A stretch of DNA of 64,000 bases. Origin: FEB-25 sp963726315. GTDB lineage: Bacteria > Chloroflexota > Anaerolineae > Anaerolineales > UBA4823. Shown one piece after another: positions 41,418-49,676 of the stretch. The notes below the pieces were generated by a model. It did not search any database. It had not been told where the DNA came from and saw only the letters and a program-made list of their open reading frames with translations. The translations under genes were made by a program, and so were the position numbers. Numbering within the stretch: position 1 is the first letter of the stretch; every line of letters starts with the position of its first letter. The DNA lies in NCBI GenBank assembly GCA_963726315.1, contig CAVSBZ010000005.1, forward strand, positions 248,001-312,000, written 5' to 3'.

Positions 41418-43406
41418 CTATCCCTGCCCTAAGGTGCGAAGTTTTTCCTTCAATGTCGCCCTTCGTTCCAGGTATGCATCTTTTGGCAGATTCCCGGCAT
41501 GGTATTGGTCATCTAACGCGATGATAGCATCCATCAGCGTTTCTTCGTCTTCCGGGGAGGCGTCCTGCCCCATCGATGGTGCGGCCAGGTCCATACCTGC
41601 TGTGGCTAGCTGTAGAGAAGCTTTCCGCTGGTTGCTACGATATAGCCATAAACCTCCCAATACCAGAGCAACGCCAAACGCAGCCAGGCCGATTGCCAAA
41701 TACTGCATATTTAGATTCGAGAAGGGTGATGAGGTTGCAGTTTTTGGATTTCCCGACAAGGTGAATTCGAGAGCACTGCCTGCGATCAGACTTTCGCCGT
41801 TATACATGCGGTAGGTGGTAGTTTGATATTCGCGTGTGCCTCCATCCTTTAGCATGCTGCTGTCAACCTTCATGCCGTTATCAGGTACCATTACCACGAC
41901 AGCACTGGTGGGAAGAGACATGGGCTGGATGAAACTGAGCTTACGATCGTATGGCATCTGGAAAGCAAAGATGACCTGATACTGACCCGTACCCGGGCTG
42001 ACTGGAGTTGTGTCTGCGAAACCTTGAGATACTTCTATATAACGATCTCCGAGCGCTCCGTCCTGGAACTGCAGATTGGTATATCCCTCTGGCAAGGGAA
42101 AGGTTACTACGGCGCCGTCTTTGGTAGGCGCGACCACTGCCTGTTGGGATGGATTAGAAATAATGAAGACTTCCACAACGCTGACCGTGCCAGGAGTAGA
42201 AAAATCGAAAACAAAGTGAACCCGGTCAGTAGTTAAAACCGAGGCATCGGTGGTCGGTTCATAAACAGTGATCTGTAAATTAAGATTCGGATTGGCGGGA
42301 TCGACCATGGCGATGTCTGATCCATAAGTGGCAGAAGCATAATCAACCCCTGCCAGGAACGCCCTGCCTTCAGGCATAACGACATTGAGAAATGTATAAA
42401 CGCCATCGAATCCAGTGGAAAGCGTTTCGGAATAAGTATTCTGCATATCATCAAAGCCGTATAGAGTTACCGGCGCATCACTGGGAGCAGCACCACCCGA
42501 GCCGTTGATAAGCTGTACAGAGATGGAACCAACAAAGGTAGCTGATGGGGAAATCTCGGATGTTGCGGTCAGTTCGTATGTTTGAGTCACGACCGGATCC
42601 GGATACGCCTGGGGTGCCGGGTATGCGCCTGTGGAAGCTATCGCCGTTAGGTTCGAGGGCGGAGCAGGATATGCATTCGCTGCAGCGACAGCGTTGGTAA
42701 AGGTCAATGAACGTAGATAAGCAACCACTGCCAGTCGCTCATTATCTTCCAAAGTGCTTGAGTAAGCAGGCATATCGGGTATGATCCCTGCAGTCACAGC
42801 GTCATAAAGGGAAGTTGAGGAAGTCTGCGCCATTAATGCCTGGTTGGTAAAATCGGAGGGTTGGGCGGAGAGTGCGGCCGCATCAGGACCATCTCCCTTG
42901 CCAGAATTTCCGTGACAGGATGAACAGTTTTGCCGGTAGACGGCTTTACCCTGGCTGATTAATGCATCGGATGCATCCAGGCTCATGGCATATGCCACCA
43001 CGTCCCAACGCTGGCGGTCGGTCAGGCTGGAAAAAGCGGGCATGAATTTCTCCATATTACCCTGTGTGACTACAGAAAACCATTCGGCGGGGGAAAACTG
43101 GCGAGCAAAATCAGATAAACCAAGGGTGGCGACAGGTACTGATAACTGGTCAGATTGGGGACCATCCCCTAATCCGCGGGTACCATGACACTGGGAGCAC
43201 TCCTGGTTATAAATCTTGGCGCCGTTCGCCAGGTCAGGAGGGATGATGGGATAAATCGGACTGGCAGCAACACTCTGGGTGGCTTGCTGAACGACCGGCA
43301 GCTCAGACCCAGGTGGCGGGGTAACATCTCCGGCCAACGAAAAAGAGCATGCAGATAGAATGAAAGCAGAAAAAATAAGGGCGATAACTCCGCTAAATTT
43401 GGGCAT
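41418..43406 (-). CDS. Diheme cytochrome c lipoprotein with a CcmI-like tail
   Basis: A 662-aa membrane-anchored electron-transfer protein. ATG 43406 begins a lipoprotein signal ending LSAC (Cys20). Two mono-heme c domains follow: CSQCH at 70-74 and CSSCH at 161-165, with candidate axial Met122 (KFMPAF) and Met212 (DMPAY). About 270-590 is beta-rich (an Ig-like domain and a region with KDGGTREYQTTTYRMYNG). One helix near 590-612 is followed by about 50 cytoplasmic residues resembling CcmI-type coiled segments (DAIIALDDQYHAGNLPKDAY). Upstream in-frame sequence belongs to the overlapping CcmI-like gene and is not part of this protein. It sits inside the ccm operon, so it is a likely client of the apparatus. 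Confidence 0.88.
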   Translation of the reverse strand: MPKFSGVIALIFSAFILSACSFSLAGDVTPPPGSELPVVQQATQSVAASPIYPIIPPDLANGAKIYNQECSQCHGTRGLGDGPQSDQLSVPVATLGLSDFARQFSPAEWFSVVTQGNMEKFMPAFSSLTDRQRWDVVAYAMSLDASDALISQGKAVYRQNCSSCHGNSGKGDGPDAAALSAQPSDFTNQALMAQTSSTSLYDAVTAGIIPDMPAYSSTLEDNERLAVVAYLRSLTFTNAVAAANAYPAPPSNLTAIASTGAYPAPQAYPDPVVTQTYELTATSEISPSATFVGSISVQLINGSGGAAPSDAPVTLYGFDDMQNTYSETLSTGFDGVYTFLNVVMPEGRAFLAGVDYASATYGSDIAMVDPANPNLNLQITVYEPTTDASVLTTDRVHFVFDFSTPGTVSVVEVFIISNPSQQAVVAPTKDGAVVTFPLPEGYTNLQFQDGALGDRYIEVSQGFADTTPVSPGTGQYQVIFAFQMPYDRKLSFIQPMSLPTSAVVVMVPDNGMKVDSSMLKDGGTREYQTTTYRMYNGESLIAGSALEFTLSGNPKTATSSPFSNLNMQYLAIGLAAFGVALVLGGLWLYRSNQRKASLQLATAGMDLAAPSMGQDASPEDEETLMDAIIALDDQYHAGNLPKDAYLERRATLKEKLRTLGQG

Positions 43407-43425
43407 ATTTACTCTCAAAATGGGA

Positions 43426-43962
43426 TCAGGCAAGGGTAGCACCGCATTTCGGGCAGAAGCGATCTGATACATGGACCGGTCGGCCACATTTCGGGCAAAA
43501 TCCAGCTGCTTTACCATCCATTGTACGGCGGCGTAAAGCGATACGCTGCTCAAGATCATCATCCGGGACGGGTGGAACTGCGTTGCCGTTCTTCTTTGGT
43601 GAGATGGGTGCCACTTCGAGGGAAAGGCGCCTGGCGATAATCGCTTCTTCGAGGCGATCTTCTGGAGTATCCGCGGCTGGCCCTGCTTGATAGGCATCAA
43701 TCTGGCGCAGGATTTCGGCGCCATCCTGGAGCAGCTTAGTGCGTTGTTCGGGGTAAATTTCCGGTGGAATCTTACCCAAATTGTAGTCACCATCTAAATC
43801 TTGAATTGCGGCGACCACCTGGTCACGGTTCGCCAGCAGGGCGGAAATATCCTGCTCGGAATGATTACCATTGACGCGGCTTTGCTCAAGGAGAGGTCGG
43901 CTGATAAAGATCACTACCGGGATCAGCAGGGCGAGAATGAGTAAGATTGAACCTATATCCAT
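43426..43962 (-). CDS. CcmI-like protein with zinc ribbon
   Basis: A 178-aa protein with one N-terminal helix (ILLILALLIPVVIFI), a CcmI-type segment ANRDQVVAAIQDLDGDYNLGKI near residues 44-65 and a coiled stretch EQRTKLLQDGAEILRQID, then a C-terminal zinc ribbon with Cys156, 159, 170 and 173. CcmI chaperones apocytochromes for heme ligation; here the large C-terminal TPR domain is missing and a zinc ribbon takes its place. Gene order (after ccmG) supports the role. Confidence 0.75.
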   Translation of the reverse strand: MDIGSILLILALLIPVVIFISRPLLEQSRVNGNHSEQDISALLANRDQVVAAIQDLDGDYNLGKIPPEIYPEQRTKLLQDGAEILRQIDAYQAGPAADTPEDRLEEAIIARRLSLEVAPISPKKNGNAVPPVPDDDLEQRIALRRRTMDGKAAGFCPKCGRPVHVSDRFCPKCGATLA

Positions 43963-43988
43963 GATTGGGTTTCACAATTCCTGTTAGA

Positions 43989-44570
43989 TTACGGACCCAG
44001 CAGGGGGTCGATTGCAGCCTGTATCTCACTGAGGGAAGTATAAGGACTAAGCTTTATACCAGCAAGCAGGCCATTTTTATCGATGATGTAAGTTTCTGGC
44101 ACGCCGGTTGTGCGGTAAGCCTGCGAGATTGTCGTGCCCAAGTCAGGTCCATTGGGATAGGTGATTCCAAACTTATCAATATATTTAAGGGAAGCAGATT
44201 CGGTGTCGGTCCAGGCGATACCCAGGAAAAGAACGTCACCGCGCGGTTTGTAATATTTCCAGGCGGCCTCAAGATCAGCGGCTTCCTGCTCGCAAGGTTT
44301 ACACCAGGAAGCCCAGAAATTCACCAAGACCACCTTACCCGCCATATCTTCAGGGCTTATCTTTTGACCATCGAAGGTGGTGAGGGTAAACGTGGGAGGT
44401 TTTTGCCCCATTGACACTGGACCTTGCTGCTTGCGGAGAAGCACCATGGCGACCACTACAAGCAAGGCAAATAGCCCCACCCAGGCGAGGAGGCGCCATA
44501 ATCGGGATAGTCCTGGCTTGGTGGATTTTTCTACTGGAGTGGTGATTGTCTCGTCCATGTCATTTGCCAT
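43989..44570 (-). CDS. Membrane-anchored thioredoxin, CcmG/ResA/TlpA type
   Basis: A 193-aa protein with one helix (residues 25-46) and an extracytoplasmic thioredoxin fold. The redox motif is WCKPC (Cys90, Cys93), preceded by VLVNFWAS; the cis-Pro is in TGVPETYIID. It reduces apocytochrome c CxxCH cysteines before heme attachment. Start at 44570 is 3 bases after the ccmH stop, implying coupling since no Shine-Dalgarno is seen; MDE at 44558 is an alternative. Confidence 0.9.
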   Translation of the reverse strand: MANDMDETITTPVEKSTKPGLSRLWRLLAWVGLFALLVVVAMVLLRKQQGPVSMGQKPPTFTLTTFDGQKISPEDMAGKVVLVNFWASWCKPCEQEAADLEAAWKYYKPRGDVLFLGIAWTDTESASLKYIDKFGITYPNGPDLGTTISQAYRTTGVPETYIIDKNGLLAGIKLSPYTSLSEIQAAIDPLLGP

Positions 44571-44573
44571 CGA

Positions 44574-45071
44574 TTATTGTTTGCGAACCTGATCTTCCAT
44601 CTGTTTAATATACTGATCTTGTGGGGAATCCTGATCAGAGGGAGAGGTAGGGACAGGAGAGGGGTCGTTCACTGGCTGCAGGGGTGTTCTCCAGGAGCGA
44701 AAGGCGCGGAAGAGTATGTAAAAGCCAGCAATGATAACCAGGGGAGGAATAACATAAACCAGCCAGTTGATACCTTTGGCGGGAGGCGTACCCAAGACAC
44801 GTGCTCCGTACTGCTGGACAAAATAATCCTTTATCTGCTGTTCACCCCAGCCTTCAGTCAATTTCTGGCGGATCAGCTCGCGCCACTGGGCACAGGCTTG
44901 TGTCGGGCATACATCCAGGGGAATGTTCTCACAAACAGGGCAATATAGCTGTTTGGCAATTGCGTTGACCTGGTCATCGGAGGGGGTCGGCTGCTGAGCA
45001 TATACTATACCCGCCATTAAAAAACCAAATAATAGCGCCAGAGAAACAGCGAAAAGACTTTTCTTATTCAT
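44574..45071 (-). CDS. ccmH: Cytochrome c maturation protein CcmH
   Basis: A 165-aa protein with a signal peptide (residues 1-25), a three-helix domain and a C-terminal helix (WLVYVIPPLVIIAGFYILF). The redox motif is LYCPVCENIPL (Cys44, Cys47; canonical LRCxxC), and two extra cysteines follow at 55 and 60. It handles thiol chemistry of the apocytochrome with CcmG and CcmF. ATG overlaps the ccmF stop by 8 bases in ATGAATAA. Confidence 0.92.
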   Translation of the reverse strand: MNKKSLFAVSLALLFGFLMAGIVYAQQPTPSDDQVNAIAKQLYCPVCENIPLDVCPTQACAQWRELIRQKLTEGWGEQQIKDYFVQQYGARVLGTPPAKGINWLVYVIPPLVIIAGFYILFRAFRSWRTPLQPVNDPSPVPTSPSDQDSPQDQYIKQMEDQVRKQ

Positions 45072-47175
45072 ACCCGTCTGCGCGAACCTTTACCGTAGCT
45101 GGGACTGTTTTTCGGAGAGCAAACTTCTCTGGTTCTCTTACCGGCCAGGCGGCTACAATTGCACCTATGATAAATACAAAGCTACCGAGCCACAACCAGT
45201 TCACCAGGGGATTGTGGTATACCTTGAAAGAGGCACCGGTGGTGGATAAGGGTTGCCAGTCCACCAGGATCACGTATAGGTCATCTTCCATGGTGCTGCG
45301 GATCCCAGCGATAGTCAACGGTCGCTGAGTGTCATAATAGTAATCACGGCGAGGGTACAGCTGACCCACGAATTTCCCATCTTTATAAACACTTAATTCC
45401 GCACGAGCCACATTACGCCCATCTGCTGTGTCAAATATCGCCAGGGAGTCAAATTTAACGGTGTACTGCCCCAGGCTGATTTCACCACCTTGTGTAACGG
45501 TAGCCTGGGTCTGGGTCTGAAATAGCTCAATTCCGATAATCCCGAGGGCCATAAAGACCATACTCAAATGAATGATATATCCGCCGTATCTGCGGCGATT
45601 CTTACCAATCAGCTGCCAAAGAGCGACCAGCAGGTTTTGATTTTGGGCATTGTGGCGAGCCCAGGTGGCGCGCCAAAATTCGTACACGGTGACGAAAAGG
45701 GCAAGCGCGCACAGCCAATACCCGCTGAGGGCGAGCCAAGAGTGGGTGCCGGTAAGAAAGAGCACTAATACGACCAGTAGGGAAGCGACATAAGGTTTCC
45801 AAATCGCTCTACCAATCGTTTTGGCGGTGGAATACTGCCAGGCAGACAGGGGTGCAATCCCCATTAATAGAAGCAATCCAGCAAATATCGGACCAATTAT
45901 CGGCTTATACCAGTTTGGTCCGACAGTAACCTTCTGACCTGAGAAAATTCCTGCCAGGACGGGGACGCGCTGCCCGATGATTCCTAGGGCTTCAGATAAT
46001 ATGGGAAAAAATACTCCCAAAAAACAGACCAAAAAAGCGAGGATAAATAGCAGGTTATTGAATAAGAATAATCCTTCGCGAGAAAATATAGAAGTCATCT
46101 CAACTTCAGATTTAAGATCATTCCAGCGAATGAACAACAGAGAGAGCGAGATGATCAAGGTCAGTCCAATAAAGACGAAAAATAGTGGACCGATGGCACT
46201 CTGGGCAAAGGCATGCACCGAGGACAAGATGCCTGAGCGAGTAAAAAAGGTGCCAAGCATCACAGCGACATAGGTTGAAATAATAAGCAGCATATTCCAC
46301 TGTTTGAACATACCGCGTTTTTCCTGGATCATCACTGAGTGCAGGAAGGCAGTACCAACCAGCCACGGCATTAAGGCAGAGACCTCGACCGCATCCCAGC
46401 CCCAATAGCCACCCCAACCCAGCACATCATAGGCCCAGCGCATCCCCAGCACCAATCCCAAGGAAAGGAATAGCCAGGCAACAAGTGTCCAGCGGCGGGT
46501 GATGCGGATCCAACGGTCATCGGTGCGACCTGTGATCAGGGCTGCCATGGCGAAAGCATAGGGGATGACGAATGAGACAAAGCCCAGATAAAGCATGGGC
46601 GGGTGAAATATCATGCCAGGATGGCGCAGGAGGGGTTCCAATCCATTACCATCCGGGGGGATGTAAAGCGTCTTTCCAGCCGGCTGAAACATGGCGGTGG
46701 TGATATTCCCGATGGAGGATTGCCAGAACCTGATGAAGGGATTCTCAACAAAGACACTCAGGATCAGGAAAAACCCCAAGGTGACCAGGCAAACCAGGAT
46801 CACCCAGGGAAGAAATTCGCGGTCACGGTTCCATTTGCGCAGCATGACGGCAGAAGCGAAAGCGGACATTAACCAGGACCACAGAATCAACGAACCAGCC
46901 TGTCCACCCCACAGGGAGGTGATGCGTAAATATATAGGTGTGCTGTGGCTGGAGACAGAAGCCACATATTGAATCTCAAAATGACCGGTAATTAACAGGT
47001 ACAGAAGGGTGAGGACGGTGATGGTGAGAAGCGGAAATGTGAGCAGCATCGCATTGCGGGCACTATCCACCCAACCAGGCTTATTGCTACGTGCCCCATA
47101 GTACGCCGCTCCAGCACCGTATATTGATACGATGAAGGTGATAATCAGGGTACCGTAACCAAGGTTAGCAACCAT
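45064..47175 (-). CDS. ccmF: Cytochrome c heme lyase CcmF
   Basis: A 703-aa, roughly 14-helix membrane protein forming the heme lyase core. The WWD signature WGGYWGWDAVEVSALMPW is near residues 240-257, with HPGMIFHPPMLYLG near 180 and a large extracytoplasmic domain near 560-640 before the last helix. AGGAG lies 6 bases before the start. Normal length. Confidence 0.95.
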   Translation of the reverse strand: MVANLGYGTLIITFIVSIYGAGAAYYGARSNKPGWVDSARNAMLLTFPLLTITVLTLLYLLITGHFEIQYVASVSSHSTPIYLRITSLWGGQAGSLILWSWLMSAFASAVMLRKWNRDREFLPWVILVCLVTLGFFLILSVFVENPFIRFWQSSIGNITTAMFQPAGKTLYIPPDGNGLEPLLRHPGMIFHPPMLYLGFVSFVIPYAFAMAALITGRTDDRWIRITRRWTLVAWLFLSLGLVLGMRWAYDVLGWGGYWGWDAVEVSALMPWLVGTAFLHSVMIQEKRGMFKQWNMLLIISTYVAVMLGTFFTRSGILSSVHAFAQSAIGPLFFVFIGLTLIISLSLLFIRWNDLKSEVEMTSIFSREGLFLFNNLLFILAFLVCFLGVFFPILSEALGIIGQRVPVLAGIFSGQKVTVGPNWYKPIIGPIFAGLLLLMGIAPLSAWQYSTAKTIGRAIWKPYVASLLVVLVLFLTGTHSWLALSGYWLCALALFVTVYEFWRATWARHNAQNQNLLVALWQLIGKNRRRYGGYIIHLSMVFMALGIIGIELFQTQTQATVTQGGEISLGQYTVKFDSLAIFDTADGRNVARAELSVYKDGKFVGQLYPRRDYYYDTQRPLTIAGIRSTMEDDLYVILVDWQPLSTTGASFKVYHNPLVNWLWLGSFVFIIGAIVAAWPVREPEKFALRKTVPATVKVRADGYE

Positions 47176-47190
47176 GGAATGCTCCTGTCA

Positions 47191-47706
47191 TTAAGGTGCT
47201 GCCTGGCTCGGCACGGCCTCTTCGTATTTTGTTGGGCATTTCAAAAGAAGCTCGTCGGCATAGAACGTATTGTCTGCACCGACGTGACCGGTCATAATCG
47301 CCTGCGCTTCATCTCTTAGCAAGTCAGGTTTTGGACCGACGTAAACTACCTGCATACGGGTACGAGAAGGGTCTACTACAGCAGCATGCAGGACGGCAGC
47401 AAGCCCTCCCTGAGCTTCAATTTGCTTATTATCTGCCGGAACATTAGCAATAGTGAAGTGCAGAGAGAGGTCATTCGGATCGTACAGGATTGATTCACCG
47501 ACTACTGCACCAGATATGCGCACATTTTGATCAACCATGGATTGACCACGGGAAATTAACTCATCGATGGTAAAGAAATATTCAGCGTTGGCTTTGGTGG
47601 AGGAGATAATTAAATAAGTGATTGCAGCAAAGATTAAAACTCCACCGATAATAAATTTAACCCGGCTCCCCGATCGCGGGCGCGCTTCGACGGCTTTCTC
47701 CATCAT
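47191..47706 (-). CDS. ccmE: Heme chaperone CcmE, CxxxY variant
   Basis: A 171-aa membrane-anchored OB-fold protein that carries heme from CcmC to CcmF. One helix at 17-36 precedes YFFTIDELISRG near 43 and RISGAVVGESI near 63. In classical CcmE heme is attached to His in H-x-x-x-Y; here the motif reads LLLKCPTKYEE, so Cys157 replaces His (CxxxY; the codon is at 47236-47238). This variant is known from archaea and Desulfovibrio. AAGGAG precedes adjacent ATG codons. Confidence 0.9.
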   Translation of the reverse strand: MMEKAVEARPRSGSRVKFIIGGVLIFAAITYLIISSTKANAEYFFTIDELISRGQSMVDQNVRISGAVVGESILYDPNDLSLHFTIANVPADNKQIEAQGGLAAVLHAAVVDPSRTRMQVVYVGPKPDLLRDEAQAIMTGHVGADNTFYADELLLKCPTKYEEAVPSQAAP

Positions 47707-47862
47707 TTATTCTCCTTCGGTCAGTAGGCACGGTAAAATTACGATAATAAAATTTTACATGTTTAGATTAATACAAGGTGAGATAACGCCAATAGTAGGG
47801 TGAGAATGCGCAAGCCGTCAGGATATAAAATCCACAGCCAATCTCAACGTATTACTTACTAC

Positions 47863-48780
47863 TTACCTCGTTCTGATAGGTGTACCGCAGGAACGGCAAA
47901 ACTGGTCACCTGGAGAGGCGCGTTTGCCACATTGTGAACAGTAAATTGCATCTTCTTCGGAGACGGCTTCAGTCTCGGTAACCTTGGTCTCGGCTTTTGA
48001 ACGGTGTCGACGGGTCTGATGTGCGGGGCGTTGCCTTCCGGAGCGCCAAAACCACACGATCCCACCGATAATCAGAGCTGCTCCTAGTATCCCTAAAATC
48101 CAAGGCAAGAATGTAGATATGTTGAGATCGGCAACCGTGCTTTGGGGCACAGTTGTGCTGGGCTGCACCGGACCTTCCGCAGTCAGGGTATCGGTCGTTT
48201 TTAGATAATCGATGATGATTTGAATCGTTTGTCCGGCAGATATCGCACCGATATCCTGAGTGTAATAGGTCAGGTTATCGCTTCCGACAGTACCAGCACC
48301 CAGGCTGGGCGAGATACGCATATCTGTGGCTCCTGCCGGTTGCTGTACCTGGATGGTCAATTGGGTAATGGCGTAATCTCCAGGCCAATTGTATTCGTAA
48401 TGACGTGAGCTGCCATCCTTGATCAGGGCAGGATCATAATATTCGAGCTGTACTTTTGGATTAGTGGTGGTAAAGGTTATCGTGGCCCACTCGCCATCTA
48501 CCTGGCGGGAAAAAGTTATGTTAAATAGGGAACCATCCGCCTGTTGTTCAGCCACTGCATTCGGATCACCCGCAGCGGTTGGAATACGCAGCGATATGGT
48601 TGCCGGGTAGGTGGTTGAAGAGTCAAGGCTGATATGGTAGATGACCAACACACTGGGCTTATCGTATTCGGGCCAGATGTCAATAAACATCGAGCTGAAG
48701 GTGAGCGGGTTCTGGGCGTTAACCCCATGTGGAAGGATCAAGGATAGAACCAACAGCAGCAAGAGAGACCATTTACGCAT
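47863..48780 (-). CDS. Membrane protein with extracytoplasmic beta domain and cytosolic zinc ribbon
   Basis: A 305-aa protein of unknown function at the promoter-proximal end of the ccm cluster. Signal peptide 1-22; extracytoplasmic domain to about 215; one helix (FLPWILGILGAALIIGGIVWFW); then a basic cytosolic tail with a zinc ribbon, Cys281, 284, 295 and 298 (CSQCGKRASPGDQFCRSCG). Its outer domain has a KDGSSRHYEYNW stretch that recalls KDGGTREYQT of the diheme lipoprotein in the same cluster, so the two may share a fold. GAGG lies 8 bases before the start. Confidence 0.75.
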   Translation of the reverse strand: MRKWSLLLLLVLSLILPHGVNAQNPLTFSSMFIDIWPEYDKPSVLVIYHISLDSSTTYPATISLRIPTAAGDPNAVAEQQADGSLFNITFSRQVDGEWATITFTTTNPKVQLEYYDPALIKDGSSRHYEYNWPGDYAITQLTIQVQQPAGATDMRISPSLGAGTVGSDNLTYYTQDIGAISAGQTIQIIIDYLKTTDTLTAEGPVQPSTTVPQSTVADLNISTFLPWILGILGAALIIGGIVWFWRSGRQRPAHQTRRHRSKAETKVTETEAVSEEDAIYCSQCGKRASPGDQFCRSCGTPIRTR

Positions 48781-48894
48781 AGATGAACCTCATATCGTTG
48801 AATGATTAATCTTACCATGTCATCATTATTGGGGGAATAGCATGCACACGACTATGCCTGGTGGACGCCATACCCTTAGAGAATTTGTTAATAC

Positions 48895-48941
48895 TATAAT
48901 ATGATACTAGAATTGACAATTATAATATATTATGATATTAT
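48895..48941 (+). promoter_or_regulatory. Promoter and AT-rich repeats of the GGDEF-RHH gene
   Basis: TTGACA (48913-48918), 17 bases, TATTAT (48936-48941). Around and within it, TATAATATGATA (48895-48906) and ATAATATATTATGATA (48922-48937) repeat the same words, with ATAATATATTAT palindromic: plausible binding sites for a ribbon-helix-helix autoregulator. Confidence 0.55.
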
Positions 48942-48984
48942 TTCATTATATTATACTAACGTATATTTCAACCAGGAGGAAAGT

Positions 48985-49663
48985 ATGATTAAAATCTGAG
49001 TCATCCCAGATTGATGAATTGACGGGATTATTGAGCCGGAAAACGTGCATGGAAAGATTCAGCGAGGTAATGGGAGCTGCCAAAGCCGGTCCCAAGGAGA
49101 CACCACTCTCATTAGCACTTTTAGATGTAGATATATTCAGCAAAATAAACGAGCAATACGGGCATGCCACTGGAGATAACTTGCTGGTTGCTGTAGCTAA
49201 AGTCATCCGTGAGCATAGCGGAAAAGATACACTGTCTGGACGATATGGGGGTGATGAATTTGTGATTGTTTTCCCGGGTGAAGAGCGGGAGCAGGCTTTC
49301 CTTAAGATGGAGCAAATTCGGTTAATGCTCAGCCAGGGCGAGCTGACAGCAACGGGCGGTAAGATTATCAAAGGAATATTCATCAGCGGTGGAGTGGCTT
49401 CCTTCCCAATGGATGGCAGAACCGAAAATGAGCTCTTCCGCAAAGCCGATCACGCTCTGTACCGTGCCAAAGCCAGTGGGCGTGGGCAGATCCGGCTGGC
49501 ATACGAAGAACGCATGGTGCCAAAAACCTCGCACTATACGCAAACCCAAATGGAACGCCTTTCGAAACTGTCAGAGGAACGCGGAGTGAACGAAGCTGAC
49601 CTGCTGCGCGAGGCCATGGATGATTTCCTTACCAAATACGGTGTGAACGATATCGAGACGTAA
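48985..49663 (+). pseudogene. GGDEF protein with C-terminal ribbon-helix-helix domain, apparent +1 frameshift at codon 3
   Basis: Strong AGGAGG sits 6 bases before ATG 48985, but that frame stops after MIKI. Dropping one A from AAAA (48991-48994) gives MIKSESSQIDELTGLLSRK, which runs directly into the GGDEF domain open to 49663 (225 aa). The D-x-LTGL start of a GGDEF domain is at the join, so the shift is real or a sequencing error; translation from TTG 49019 would lose only the first residues. GGDEF is intact (RYGGDEFVIVF); the RxxD I-site is not. After about residue 180, TQTQMERLSKLSEERG then LLREAMDDFLTKYG fits a CopG/RHH DNA-binding unit. No membrane or other sensor domain. Confidence 0.75.
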
Positions 49664-49676
49664 CCAAAATAATGAC

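Noticed and set aside
43407..43793. N-terminal extension of the diheme lipoprotein frame (open to 43793)
   Set aside because: It overlaps the CcmI-like gene in another frame, reads as low-complexity basic sequence, and would bury the lipoprotein signal at 43406.
48895..48960. AT-rich repeats as a replication origin
   Set aside because: No DnaA boxes (TTATCCACA) or dnaA/dnaN genes are nearby; the repeats fit a promoter-operator region better.
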